64,000 nucleotides of DNA from Sialis fuliginosa (GCA_961205875.1 OY540810.1:26226001-26290000), one strand, 5' to 3'. Numbered from the stretch's first letter, positions 24,313-35,759 are shown. The notes: generated by a model from the sequence alone, not told the origin. Numbers and translations are program-made.

Positions 24313-24960
24313 TTGTCAATATTTTATAGCCTAATATTAATACTAATACTAGGTATACATTTTTGTGTGTATTTGGCTCTCTGTCTGTTTGTTACCTTTT
24401 CAACCGCTGAACTGATCTTGGTGAAATTGGGCAAGGCGATAGTTTGCATCCTAAAAAAGGACACTACTTTTTATCCTGAAAATTCAACTTCTAAACATAA
24501 AAAACGGAGTAATAAAATAAAATGTTCACTACCGTCCATAAGTTTGGAAGCAAGTATCTTTTTCTGTGTATTAAAATTTTATTAAAAAAGGAACCCTTAT
24601 ATGATCACTTTGTTATCCATCTGTCTGTCACAACTATTTTTCTCAATAACGGCTAGAGGTATCAAGTTGAAATTAATATCAAATAATAAATTTCAAGATT
24701 CTAGGTCAATGGGATGTAACCCTATAGGTTTTTTTTTGATCAGTGAGTCAGTCTATTATTATCAAAATACGTTTCTTTTTATTGCATTGAGTTAGAAATT
24801 TTAATTTTTACAGGATTATGGCTGTAGATTTTAGTATTTGATATTAATTTCAATTTGATACCGTTCTTTAGAAAAAGCGTTTTGACGGACGGACAGACAG
24901 ACGGACAAAAAAGTGATTCTATAAGGGTACAGAACCGTCAAAACGGTCTCTTCGAACGCA
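24313..24960 (+). repeat. Old dispersed repeat with gacggacggacagacagacg tail
   Basis: Contains caaccgctgaactgatcttg, an element-like ctgtctgtcacaac block and a gacggacagacagacggaca run ending gtacagaaccg. The two ORFs here (90 and 64 codons) have no recognisable domain and are read from repeat sequence. Confidence 0.5.
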
Positions 24961-25362
24961 CTGATTATAAACTTTTGATACACAGAAAAGGATACCTGTT
25001 TACAAACTTTTGAACGGTTAGTGTAATTTTAAGAAACATTTGACTTGTTCCACGTTATTCAATAAAGTGTGTCAACTATTGATGTTGACTGGACTGACAA
25101 TGAGTGATTGGAGACGCTCTAGACGTTCAATCAACAGTACCTTGTAGTTGTTGTTAGTACAAGATTCAATCAGGTATGACAAAGTTATGTAATTTAATTT
25201 ATACAAGTAATTTCTTATTTGTGGGAATCGTCGTTGATTCATTATGTAACTGTAGTCTATAGATATAACTACATTCCTTCATATGTGTACTGTTTGGCTA
25301 TATATTTTGACGAAACGTTTACATATTTAAATTGCTTTGATTGTTAGCTTTCATTTGGTACG

Positions 25363-25744
25363 TACAGTCGCCTGCATTAATGGTCTTGCAGTTTGTATTC
25401 ATTTTCGTTTATCACAAACTCAGTAGGCTCCTCCCATTTGATTATTATAATATTTAAATCATTTCTCTATGTATCAAACAAAGACAGATATTTTGAAATT
25501 CATTTGACAGATAAACAACTACTCTTCGTTTATAATACTCATATATATTTATGCAATTAAATTATTATGTAATCTATTGAAAATTGTACAAGTAAATTTT
25601 GTGGCAATAAATATTTGATATTCCGAATTTTAGTATTTAAACTTGATAGAAAAAGATAATCGATGTTGTTTGTCTTTAAATTTGGAATCTGTTGTAAGCG
25701 ATTCTAGCCTTTAGGGTGCCAGACGAGTTCTGCAGGCGACTGTA
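25363..25744 (+). mobile_element. TACAGTCGCCTGCA MITE, copy 1 (382 bp)
   Basis: Ends are tacagtcgcctgca and tgcaggcgactgta, perfect inverted repeats. TA could be the target duplication around CAGTCGCC. Nearly identical along its length to 34366-34757, in the same orientation. No ORF. Confidence 0.88.
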
Positions 25745-25984
25745 CCTCTTATTTGGATTAAATAAAGAGCTAGGCAACCCATTTGCCTCGCTCAAAAAGC
25801 AGTTATAAAAAAGTGTTTAATGCTTTTTTTTATAGTCAAATCTAAAGGCTTCTGTACATCACCCAATCTGCAGGGCCGATTTGTCGGGAGGTAGAGAGAG
25901 GGTACTGCAGATTGGGAATAATCGTCCCGATTTGCCTATACACAGATCAAACAGTTCAGTAGTTAGACGGCTATGCCAGACAGA

Positions 25985-26046
25985 CATACATACACAGTGT
26001 TGATTCCATTAGTGTCCTTTTTCCAATTTCGGTATGGAACACTAAA
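25985..26046 (-). repeat. Family O repeat, right copy (inverted)
   Basis: gattccattagtgtcctttt and ccaatttcggtatggaacac mirror the copy at 24218. Confidence 0.6.
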
Positions 26047-26078
26047 AAAAATAGCAAATTTAACGGAATTGTAATAAA

Positions 26079-26350
26079 AACATCTGCCAAGTAAATGCAC
26101 AGTTTAATTATTGAAACAATTTAAATTAGAACCGATAAAGTGTTCAGATAAATTGCATTGGTTAACCATTTCATTTTTATACAATTTTACTAAAAAATAT
26201 TAGTTCGAAATTTTTCATAAAACGCACCTGGTTATTTGTTCGTATATTTTTAATTTTTTGGCAATTTCAAAATAAATCTACATTTATGCAAACTTCAAAA
26301 TGACATTTAATATGTCAAAGTAAATTTTACAACAAATGTTGTAGAAATAT
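26079..26350 (+). mobile_element. Family A, truncated copy
   Basis: Starts catctgccaagtaaatgcac and follows family A through ggttaaccattt and aaaacgcacctg. It has fewer ~20-bp units and lacks the microsatellite half. Confidence 0.75.
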
Positions 26351-26463
26351 GTACTATACTTATATATAGTTTGTTACTTTCTTTGAATAATTGGTTTAAT
26401 TATTACATAGGTACTTAATATAGTACTGCATAATTTTTTTAAATTAACCATTTAATTATTTAC

Positions 26464-27709
26464 TACACTCATCCAAACAATTAAAGGAACAAGCATTTAA
26501 ACATTTTTTTTGGGTGTTTTTTGAAGTGCTGTATCTTTGTGAAAAATGGTCGTATCGAAATAAAACAAAAAGCATTTTAAAGCGTCAAGTTTCTAGTTTT
26601 GAGATTTTTTAGCATATTTTTTTTTGAGTTACGGTTATCGCGCAATCAAAAGAAATAGTGGGACACAAAAATTTTCCAATTTTTTTAAAAATTTTTAAGG
26701 GTCCTCGGGCTTGGGAAATTTTTTTTCAGTTAAACCAATGCATTGGTCAGTTAACTTGTTTATTCAGCTTTAATTTGCTTTTTTTTTGGTCTTTCTCAAT
26801 TTTTTTTCAAAATTTTTGACTCGATTCGGCTTTTGCGTACAATATTTTTACTCATCTTGAATTAATTGCATTAATTAATTCTTTCACAGCGGGAACCGTA
26901 CGAAATTGTAAAATAATTTTGTCTCGCATGCTGGAATCGAATTAATACGCAAGCAAAATTTGATCAGTCGGTTCGGAAAAAAACCGGTTCGGTTACACAA
27001 TACACATGTTCCTTTAATTGTTTTGTAAAACTTTGATCAATCGGTCCGGAAAAACGGTTCGATGGATCAATTTAAAAATTTACAGGGCTATTGGAGGCAC
27101 ATTAAGCTGTAAAATCACCTGGCAACATTAATCTTCCCATCAATATTTGTAAAGTAGCGATAGATTTACTAAAAGAACATAAAATGTCATTTTTTTGTAC
27201 TTTTCCACACTAATGTTGAGGGTAAAAAAATTTTTTTTTCTAATAAAGTCATGAAAGCGTCTTGTAGGAAATTTATTCAAGTTTTTAAAACTGTCCTTAA
27301 ATTTAATGTTTAATCATAAGTTGCTGATATATTGATGATCGAAGACAAAAGAATCATTTTTCATTTAAAGGCAGATATCTCGGCGAAAAAAAATTGAGAG
27401 AGACCAAAAAAAAAGCAAATTAAAGCTGAATAAACAAGTTAACTGACAAATGCAGTGGTTTAACTGAAAAAAAATTTCCCAAGCCCGAGGACCCTTAAAA
27501 AAAATTTAAAAAATTGGAAAATTTTTGTGTCCCACTATTTCTTTTGATTGCGCGATAACCGTAACTCAAAAAAAATTATGCTAAAAAATCTCAAAACTAG
27601 AAACTTGACGCTTCAAAATGCTTTTTGTTTTATTTCGATACGACCATTTTTCACGAAGATACAGCACTTCAAAAAACACCCAAAAAAAAAGTTGTTTGGA
27701 TGAGTGTAT
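26464..27709. mobile_element. Palindromic transposon, CACTCATCCAAACAA ends (about 1.25 kb)
   Basis: Arms of about 335 bp (26464-26810 and 27375-27709) are inverted near-copies: cactcatccaaacaa at the left and ttgtttggatgagtg at the right, then gaagtgctgtatctt, cgcgcaatcaaaagaaatag and cctcgggcttgggaaa with their complements. TA stands outside each end, as expected for Tc1/mariner-type targets (inference). The left end has about 23 extra bases (attaaaggaacaagc...) missing from the right. The ~565-bp middle has no transposase frame. Ends resemble those of 53953-56268. Confidence 0.85.
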
Positions 27710-27710
27710 A

Positions 27711-28540
27711 TTTTTTATTTTATTGTTATTAAGCAATTTAAAATCATAAGTTTACATATTATAATAGCATACAATACAAAGAAACAAAAATGAGTTAGTA
27801 AAATAAATAATTGCTGTACAAATTGTTTTAAAACATAACAATTTATGTAACAAAATTAAATATGTATAATTTTGTATAAAGAATCATAAACATTAATTGA
27901 AAAGAAAAGAACGTCAACAGGAGAAGAAGAAAAAGAAAAAACAAAGCATAAGGTAACATGCCGAGGGGTTCAACCCGCTCCTCTTTGAATACGTCACTGT
28001 ATATTATGAATGTCTATAGACATGTCAATATTCATTCTGAATGATTATATATTTAACAAATATCATAATTAAATAGGGCTATTTTAAGATATCAAACTAA
28101 AGTTTGTAACTCTTTGGTTTTGAATTATTAAACTGACTCTCTCCTTCGTTGTTGCTAGAACATTGATGTGGTTTAACTTTGACTATTATTAATGGTATTG
28201 TATTTAACATTGTTCAAAATTTAACTAAAGCTGTATCAAACCGTTGAAGAAATTCTCTCAGTTCCTTTATAACAGGCCTGGAGTGGACAACCCATAAAAA
28301 AAAGTTCGATTTGTTCTCATAATTTGTTCTGGCTTTACAACGAATTTCATTCTTATTGAATTTTTTTCTAATGATTTTAATTTTTAGAAGTTTAACTATG
28401 TTACGTCTTCCTCGGGAGTATACACATGCAAAAAAATATATCAAAAACAATTCATAATTAGAATGTACTAATAAAATTCTTAGAGATGGAAAACTGGAGA
28501 AACTGTGGTTTCTTAGTCATTTACACTAAATACACATCTT
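27711..28540. other. AT-rich intron stretch; no gene
   Basis: The 78-codon minus-strand ORF at 28214-28450 has no recognisable motif. Short repeat-like text at 27960-28010 (atgccgaggggttcaacccg). Confidence 0.4.
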
Positions 28541-28549
28541 AACTACAAT

Positions 28550-28620
28550 AAAACAATGTCACTCGACACGTGTTTCGACATTACAAGAAGTCCTCATTAG
28601 GAGTCTAATAGTTTCAGACT
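28550..28620 (+). repeat. Repeat fragment with cgacacgtgtttcgacat
   Basis: The word pattern cactcgacacgtgtttcgac followed by gtcctcattaggag is one I associate with dispersed repeats of insect genomes. Too short to classify. Confidence 0.35.
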
Positions 28621-29194
28621 GATAGAAACCTAAATGTATAGTATTTATTTCTATAATATAAACTAAAAATACGCTGTGTTACTATTTTTCGATTATATAT
28701 TTATACAAAATACATAATTAGTAGAGATTCTTTTTATAATTTCCTGTAAAATAAATATTTTAATTTTACATACAACCTAGGTTCACGGATGTATTCTTTT
28801 AATAATTATATGTACATATTATTTTATACATACAATTAATTCCCTAGCTTAATAAAACCCTATTTATGCATCGATTTAATTAACTAATATAATACTGATT
28901 ATATACTTTCAATAAGTCTTAAATCATGCATATATTCATTCATTATTGAACAGATTCCTTCTAAAATCAATTAAACTAGTGCTTCTTGTATCGGATACTT
29001 GATGAAAGGAAGTCAAATGGATTAACTAATGACATTGAACTGCGAACATTGATTGAAAACTTACATATATAGCTTCTGTTATTATAATAGTTTAAAGCTA
29101 AAGTCTTTAATCATTATGTCATAGTTTTGAAACAACGTTGACATAATAATTAAATACATAATCAGTAGACTTTAGTGGTAGTTTTATATCTAAA

Positions 29195-29950
29195 TATATA
29201 AAAGAGTTTGCCCTCAGCCTATTCACTCACTGACTCAAACCCCTAGATCTAGAAGCATGAAAATTTACGAGTGTCTTCCTTTTATGACGTAATACCCACT
29301 AAAAAGGGATTTTCAGAAATTTAACCTCTATGGGAGGGAAACGTGCGTTAAACTTCTTTTTATTTGGATACATTCATTTGCATAACATGTTTATGTTATA
29401 AAGGTGAATTTCAGGCAAAATATACTTCTAATAAAATAAAAATAACATGGCTTGGTCATAAAATTCACACCCCTTAAAGTTTTTAAAATGTATTAATTAA
29501 TAACAAAAAATGGGGTAAGTTTTCTTATATTTTTGTATAAAAAGTGATTATTTAAGTTCATTTGAAAATATGATAAAAAAATGATAAAACCTCACTTATT
29601 AATAATTCTATTTTCTTAAATCGATCCAGCTCGAGAGAATTAATAAAATAAATATTTAATAGTTATCTGATTTGGCTGAATTTTAATAAGGTTCTATTTT
29701 GCAAATAGATGAGGTGAATTCAAAAGAATTGCTGTTAATTTATTACGTTTTTCGACCTGTAGCATGTTGCCGTCGTGTAAAAATAGGTAAAAATGGATAA
29801 CTTGAACTTTGTTTATATTTTTTTGACGGGAAATTAAAATCAATTGATATTAAATTAAGTAAATATAGAGACTGTAATGTTCTCTTTCAGAAAATGTAAA
29901 CTTTTAAGTGAGTTACTAAAGAAATTTAAGATATAATGCTAATTTTATCA
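29195..29950 (+). repeat. Family F dispersed repeat, longest copy
   Basis: Starts agagtttgccctcagcctat and cactcactgactcaaacccc. The 3' part (gatttggctgaattttaata, gaattcaaaagaattg, gtgtaaaaataggtaaaaat, caattgatattaaattaagt, gtaatgttctctttcag) is inverted at 37385-37690. No coding frame. Confidence 0.65.
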
Positions 29951-30773
29951 ATGTACATTGTACATACGCAAATAAACATATGCCAAGTAAATGCACAGCG
30001 GCACCTACCGGGTCCACAAAAAAGATAAACTTATCGGATCATCAAACGAATATATGGTATGAATATGGGTTCAATACGTCTAGTAGTTTGTATATAATTA
30101 GATTAAAAATATGTTTGCCTCATTTTTGCGATCGATAAAATTTTATTTATTTACATTTCCGAATATATTAACAAAAGCCTCTCCTCCCACATTGTAAGCT
30201 GATCAGAGTTCTATTAACTATTAGATATTATTATTACTTAATATTGATCGTATTTAATACATTATACAAATGTATATTAAAACTAAATACACAGAACTAA
30301 TTGTAAGTAACCACGATGAATTTTAAATAAATTGTAATTGCATGTACTAATTGTATAAATAAACTACAGCAAAATGTATTTGTGTACATATTACTACATT
30401 TTACTTACTCTGTATACACTCATTTAGAGCAATTTGTTTGAATTGAAATAACAAATTAAATATTTTTAATGACCATAGCGAAAATGTATATATGTTATAG
30501 GTATAATATGTACTATGTACAGCTTATTTTATTAAAATGTAATTGTATAGATAGCAAATACTATACTTTTCGTTTTAAAAAGCAATTACAAAGTTTTTAT
30601 AGTCAGAATTCTGGCATTTTTTTAAATAAAAATTATTAAAAAAGTTTAACGTCGCGTAATATTCTATGGTATGGTTCGTATGGTTACTGTTATTATCTAC
30701 TTGATATTTGTTCAAGTATCTTAAATATAACCAAATAGAATATACATACATACATTGTAACAAATATTCACAT
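29951..30773. other. AT-rich intron stretch; a scrap of family A
   Basis: catatgccaagtaaatgcac at 29978-30000 matches the end of family A; nothing else recognised. Confidence 0.4.
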
Positions 30774-31196
30774 TTAAAAGTTACTTTGAATGTTTTGGTG
30801 CGGATCTTCTTTCAAGAAATAATAATTAATTAAATATAAATTTGCTTGGATCTGTATTGTATTTGTATATATTTTAATTATGGGGATGTCCATAACAATA
30901 CATAACGTTTTTTTGTTATTCTCTTCCTCATCCACTCCTCCTTGCCACAATCTTGTGAGCCCCTTAACAAAATCACGTACCCAATTTACATTTTTATGTT
31001 CGTATTTTTGAGTGGAATTTATTGTGATGTCACATATTATTTGATCCCTCCCCCCTCCCTCTTCACACTTTGTCACATTAAGCATCACTTCCCTTTTCCC
31101 CAAAATACGTATGTACTTAATTAAAAGACAGTCCTGACCTGATATAAAGTGCACAGTCATTTTATTTAAAAAAATACACAAATAGACAATATGCAT
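30774..31196 (-). other. 140-codon ORF, probably from an old dispersed repeat
   Basis: This is the longest open frame in the window on either strand. It contains REVMLNVTKCEEGGGRDQII and WVRDFVKGLTRLWQGG, but the start (MHIVYLCIFLNKM) and end are low-complexity and no domain is recognised. The purine/pyrimidine-skewed run gatccctcccccctccctct at 31041-31065 suggests repeat origin rather than a gene. No splice or start context supports it. A chance frame in a decayed repeat is the best reading. Confidence 0.3.
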
Positions 31197-31600
31197 TTCT
31201 AAAAATCAACTATAGACCCCAAAAATTTAAAATATTTAAAATTTATATTATTCATATAGGTACAGAAAAAGCCTTAAGATTTAATTATTGTTAATAAAAT
31301 CATAATAGATTATAGATACGTTTAAAACCTGAATAATATTCTATTTGATTAATAATAATAGTTAAAATATCAATAATTAAAATACCCTAATATGTCTATT
31401 CCGTTCTTATGATTATCCCTATTTAATAATTCATCTTAATATTATTTGTGTTCCGTTGTATCTCGCTATTTAAATTTAATCTATGTGTATACTGCAATGA
31501 TGAGGGTACCTTCATAAACAAAAATTAACTGCTTAGGTTTAATTCGTGTCAGTTAAAAGGGTTTAGGTTAATATAAAATTTAATGCATTATTTAATTTTT
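31197..31600. other. AT-rich intron stretch; nothing recognised
   Basis: No feature supported. Confidence 0.4.
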
Positions 31601-31669
31601 CTCATGTTAGAAGCTAATTGGCAGACTGATATGTTGATGCAGTAATTTTTGTGATATATGAAATGAAAA

Positions 31670-32245
31670 GTAAGCTTAAACGAGGTATCAAATTTAAATG
31701 ACAGTTCTATGACATTAATTAATATTTTTTTAATTAATATTTTAGTGCACAGTCGGTGATATATGTGTATGATAATAAATCTCTTGTAAGGTCAAAGTTA
31801 CAAACTGTGTTTTAGTTAATTGAAGTAGTATTGTTCCAAAGTAGTTAGGTATATATAAAGAGAAGGTTGTCTCAATAGCTCCTTGACCAATCATCATTGG
31901 CGCGAAAATTGACGTCACTCAGGGAATATATTCAAATGTTATAAATGTATAATAGAATATCAATTGCAAAAAATCCTTTATTATTCTTGTTTTCGTATTT
32001 TTTGATATTTTAACAACACATCAAAGAAGTACAAATTCGACATTGCAAAATCATAAAAAGCTGTCAGAATAACAGAGCTTTTTTATATTATACATTTATA
32101 ACATTTGAATATATATCCCTTGGGTGACGTCAATTCCCGCACCAACGCTGATTGATCAAGGAGCTATTGAGACTACCTTGTCTTTATATACCTTGCTACT
32201 GTTCTAAATTCCAAAATAAATCCATAGAGAATCCCAAAGTGTTTT
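31670..32245 (+). repeat. Family T dispersed repeat, copy 2, containing MITE I
   Basis: Flanks of MITE I (aatgacagttctatgacatt, aactgtgttttagttaattg, aaataaatccatagagaat) match the copy at 2370-2960 in order, so MITE I may be the core of this larger unit rather than an independent insertion. Confidence 0.6.
31841..32212. mobile_element. MITE I with ~110-bp inverted arms
   Basis: Left ggttgtctcaatagctcctt, gaccaatcatcattggcgcg, ttgacgtcactcaggg and ttataaatgtataata; right the complement, with gggtgacgtcaattcccgca and gattgatcaaggagctattg. No ORF. It shares the TGACGTCA and ATTGG-type words with MITE J (19933). Confidence 0.82.
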
Positions 32246-32269
32246 TCAGAAAATGGTAAAAATATTATG

Positions 32270-32500
32270 ATCTAAATTCTAAAATATGAAATTATTTCGG
32301 ATACGAATTTTTATTACTTAAAGTATTTGTTTTCGCTCGCAGTTTGTGTCTCTGGATTCCAGCAATGAGTAGGAAACTATCCGAAATAATTATTTCGGAT
32401 ACGGATTTGCTTTCGAAGCTCAGAATATTTCGGATATCTGATTGTTTAGGTTTTGGATACGGAGTTCCATAACATCCCTACCTGACCGACGATATGAAAA
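32270..32500 (-). repeat. Possible hAT-like fragment (ggtagggatgttatggaact)
   Basis: Repeated tatccgaaataattatttcg words and a right edge whose complement is taggtagggatgttatggaa, similar to hAT-type TAGGG ends. Only one end found, no duplication visible. Confidence 0.3.
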
Positions 32501-34160
32501 TACTTTTAAATTTTATTTGACATACAGATAAGTATATGAAATATATTAGTGTCGTTACTCAATATGTTTTAATAAATTATTTTAATTGCGTAAAATTCCT
32601 CTGATAATAAACAATCTATTATAACCCCTTGCATGGGCAATTTGTAATTTAATACATACATACATGTATCGTTTAAAGTAGGTCATTGTTTGATATAATT
32701 ATGTTGTAGGTGAATTACGATGTAAACAAATTGAATTGTAGTAACAAAATCAAATTGTAGTAAACAAATTGAATTACAGTAAACTCTGAGTAAGATATTT
32801 GTCATAAACAACATATAAACAACAAACCTTCACTGGATGTACATTTCAGTTGAGTTAATTGTAAGAATTAGTTGTTTCAAGAACATTCTATTTAAATAGA
32901 TAAATGATAAATGTAGATTTCTTTCAAAAAGTTTGGTGGCAATAAAAAAAATATTTTTGTAAGTATGAAACCATAGAGCCATGGCTGACAGGATTTTAGC
33001 CTAGTGACCTGGGGCTTGATGGGGCCCGGTGCGACGAGTCATCGAGCTTTTTTTTGTTAAGAGCTCACCAAAAATCCTGGCCCCAAAAACTTTGGGTTTT
33101 GGTTGTTACTGATAATTTTAAATTTACTTTAATGTTATAGATAAAAATTTAAAATTTGAATTTGAATTTTAATAATTATCACAATTATATTCAAAAACAG
33201 TGTAGGTATAGTAATATTATAAATTATGAAAATAAAAATAAAATAACACCTGCACTTTTTTTTGGCTAAATCTATTAAAGACTGGATTAACGAATGAATT
33301 TTCAAATATTAAAATACTTTTTTTCGATCTCAATATGGACATAATACGAATTAATTTTAGCTTTAAGTACTGTAATTTTTGTGTGTACTAAATATTTCTA
33401 TAAATGAAAAATGAAATGTCGAACATACTAACTATATCTCAAGGCGGTACTTCACTTGGTAATAGAACACTAATATTTGCCATATATGTACAACCAAGCC
33501 AATGTGTAGATGGTCATATTCGCTTAGTTTGCTACATATTGTCAAACTAGGCCTATATGCAAATATCAATCCGTCGTAAGTCGGTTTTTGGGTGCGCATC
33601 AAAAGGTTTTAATACGCAAATATTTGTCTTTGCCCTCTACACGTGGCTTTCTCATTTAGGTCCAATTTTTCGAGAGGGGGGTGGGGTAAATAAACTTTTT
33701 TTTTTAGGGTGCTAGGTAGATTTCTTTAGGGGGGAGGTAATTTTATTTTAATTAAAATATTTTTTAATTAAAAAATTAATAAATTAATTTTATAATGTTC
33801 ACTAATAATTAATTTTTCGTTTTAAAATTACAAATGTTAAAAAACGGATAAATTCAAAATGCGGAATGAATGGTCACCCTATATATATATTGTTGATGCA
33901 GATTTGAATAATAATAAAGGGCATATATGTGTAAATTGTTTAAAGATTGTTCATTATCACCTCATTAACAAATCTGCGTTAACCAAATTTTTTTATTTTA
34001 CTATTAAAAATAATGTAAGTGATTTTCGTAATTGCACAAATATTTGCCACATTTACATCACTAATACGCATCACTATATGAAATGCCGACTTTAAAATAA
34101 TTATTAGAATCTTTGGCAACTAACATGTTCACAGATTTACTTGAAATGTATTTGTTTAAA
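32501..34160. other. AT-rich intron stretch before the transmembrane exon
   Basis: A GC-richer scrap at 32980-33100 (gacctggggcttgatggggc) looks like repeat text. The 78-codon ORF at 33859-34095 has no recognisable motif. No gene supported. Confidence 0.4.
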
Positions 34161-34163
34161 CAG

Positions 34164-34332
34164 GCGTGGTGTATCCCCTGGTGGCTGCCTTTGCATCAGT
34201 GTTCCTACTGACAACATTAGTTATAGCGATTGTGGTAGCTTACCGACGTCGCCGACGTCACAAGGGAGACGACGAGGAATCTACTAGTATCTTGGTGTAC
34301 CCAGCAGCAGGATCAGCGCCTCCGCAATTCTT
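34164..34332 (+). CDS. Internal exon of the same gene: transmembrane helix and start of cytoplasmic tail
   Basis: The acceptor is tttaaacag and the donor is GTAAGT at 34333. With the base carried from the previous exon it gives 56 codons plus two bases (phase 2). Residues 1-27 (GVVYPLVAAFASVFLLTTLV, then IAIVVAY) form a single hydrophobic helix, followed at once by RRRRRHK, a strong stop-transfer signal that places the C-terminus in the cytosol. Then come an acidic DDEES patch and SILVYPAAGSAPPQF. A phase-1 intron just before the helix is the usual arrangement in modular type I receptors. The reading frame is open throughout and GC-rich relative to the surrounding intron. A miniature transposon begins only 33 bp past the donor. 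In alpha/epsilon-sarcoglycans the helix is also followed by an arginine-containing patch, but beyond that the match is weak. Confidence 0.9.
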
Positions 34333-34365
34333 GTAAGTAACAAATCGCTACGATTTCATATAAGG

Positions 34366-34757
34366 TACAGTCGCCTGCATTAATGGTCTTGCAGTTTGTA
34401 TTCATTTTCGTTTATCACAAACTTAGTAGGCTCCTCCCATTTGTGCAATTATAATATTTAAATCATTTCTCCATGTATCAAACAAAGAAAGATATTTTGA
34501 AATTCATTTGCTAGATAAAGAACTACTCTTCGTTTATAGTACTCATATATATTTGTTCAATTAAATTATTATGTAATCTATTGAAAATTGTATACGTAAA
34601 TTTTGTGTCAATAAATATTTGATATTCCGAATTTTAGTATTTAAATATATTAAACTTGATAGAAAAAGATAACCGATGATGTTTGTCTTTAAATTTGGAA
34701 TCTGTTGTAAGCGATTCTAGCCTTTAGGGTGCCAGACGAGTTCTGCAGGTGACTGTA
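34366..34757 (+). mobile_element. TACAGTCGCCTGCA MITE, copy 2 (392 bp)
   Basis: Left end tacagtcgcctgca, right end tgcaggtgactgta (one change). Near-identical to 25363-25744 apart from small indels. Begins 33 bp downstream of the exon-2 splice donor. Confidence 0.88.
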
Positions 34758-34762
34758 CCTGT

Positions 34763-35626
34763 GGCAAATAAGGCCCATGTGAAAAAAACACATTTGCAAT
34801 AGTTAGATCGGTCTGGTTTTTTATATACACATAGAAGGTACTTATACAAAGCTAACTACACACCGAGTAGTTTCTCGCCGCGATAACTTTTCGGTACCTC
34901 TGAGTTTGTGGCGAGAGATGGTGACGAATGTTCAATTTTATAAAAACAACCAACAAATAATCTCAATTTTTGTTAAAATTTTTTTATGTATTATTTATTT
35001 CTTATTTGTTCAGGTAATAGTTCGATCCTTCAAGTTTATGGTAAAAAGTTGATTTCTATTGTTTTTTGCTTTATAAAAAAATATATACCGTAGTAATAAT
35101 AAGGCCCACCAAATTTAAGATTGGACTTTTTATTATTTATTACAATTTATGATCACATATTTTGTTATAGATTGGAATGTTATTTTTATTTACTAATAGT
35201 TCTATAAAAAATCATCTACAACGAAGAAATAACGTGGTCTGGCGAGAGTTTAACAGCTGCTATGGATGCAGCATTGGCACGTTATGGATAAAAAATAAGT
35301 GTTAAAATAAAATTATTTATTTTGTAATTAAGCAAACATTACGCCAAATGTTGATTAAAACATAGTTCCCATACAAAATAACATTATAATTATCTGAAAA
35401 TGTTTAATTTAGTTAAGTGGCCTTATTATACCACCATAGTTTAACAAGGCCCAAAGTTACTTTTTTTAGATATCTTAAAAATGAAAAAAATCATTTAAGA
35501 AAAGATGGTTTTCATACTTCTTTAGATTAATAATAAATCAAAGTTTATCATTAACATAGGTTTTTTAATATAAATTACTTATTATCCGTAATATAGCAAT
35601 TTTAATTAACGTGGGCCTTATTTGCC
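34763..35626. mobile_element. Transposon Q, GGCAAATAAGGCCCA ends, with a possible coding relic
   Basis: Inverted ends ggcaaataaggcccat and gtgggccttatttgcc; internal aaggccca words at about 35101 and 35451. Near 35218-35291 a short + strand frame reads NEEITWSGESLTAAMDAALARYG before a stop. This is reminiscent of the Psq/CENP-B-like helix-turn-helix region of pogo-type transposases (inference from pattern only). The rest has no coding capacity. It lies 5 bp beyond the preceding MITE. Confidence 0.6.
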
Positions 35627-35759
35627 TCCATGACCTTAGTTATTTTATTATTGTGTTGTTTTTTATAAGACATTTTTGAAAACTGTCGGTAAAAAAATAT
35701 TAAAATTAACTTTTAACGCTGAAAATTAACTCACAGTTTAGAAATGATATTTAAAATTT

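Larger units (their letters stand above)
4616..34163 (+). other. Intron between ectodomain and transmembrane exons (about 29.5 kb)
   Basis: Bounded by GTAAG at 4616 and tttaaacag at 34163, phase 1. Filled with non-autonomous DNA transposons and older repeats listed separately. No other exon-like GC-enriched open stretch was found on either strand. A nested gene cannot be excluded but none is supported. Confidence 0.75.

Noticed and set aside
28550-28620. acacgtgtttcgac block as a regulatory E-box cluster
   Set aside because: A single cacgtg in repeat-like text; no clustering.
34860-34920. GC-richer hairpin (tctcgccgcg...ggcgagaga) as a structured RNA gene
   Set aside because: It lies inside transposon Q with a loose hairpin and no supporting conservation.
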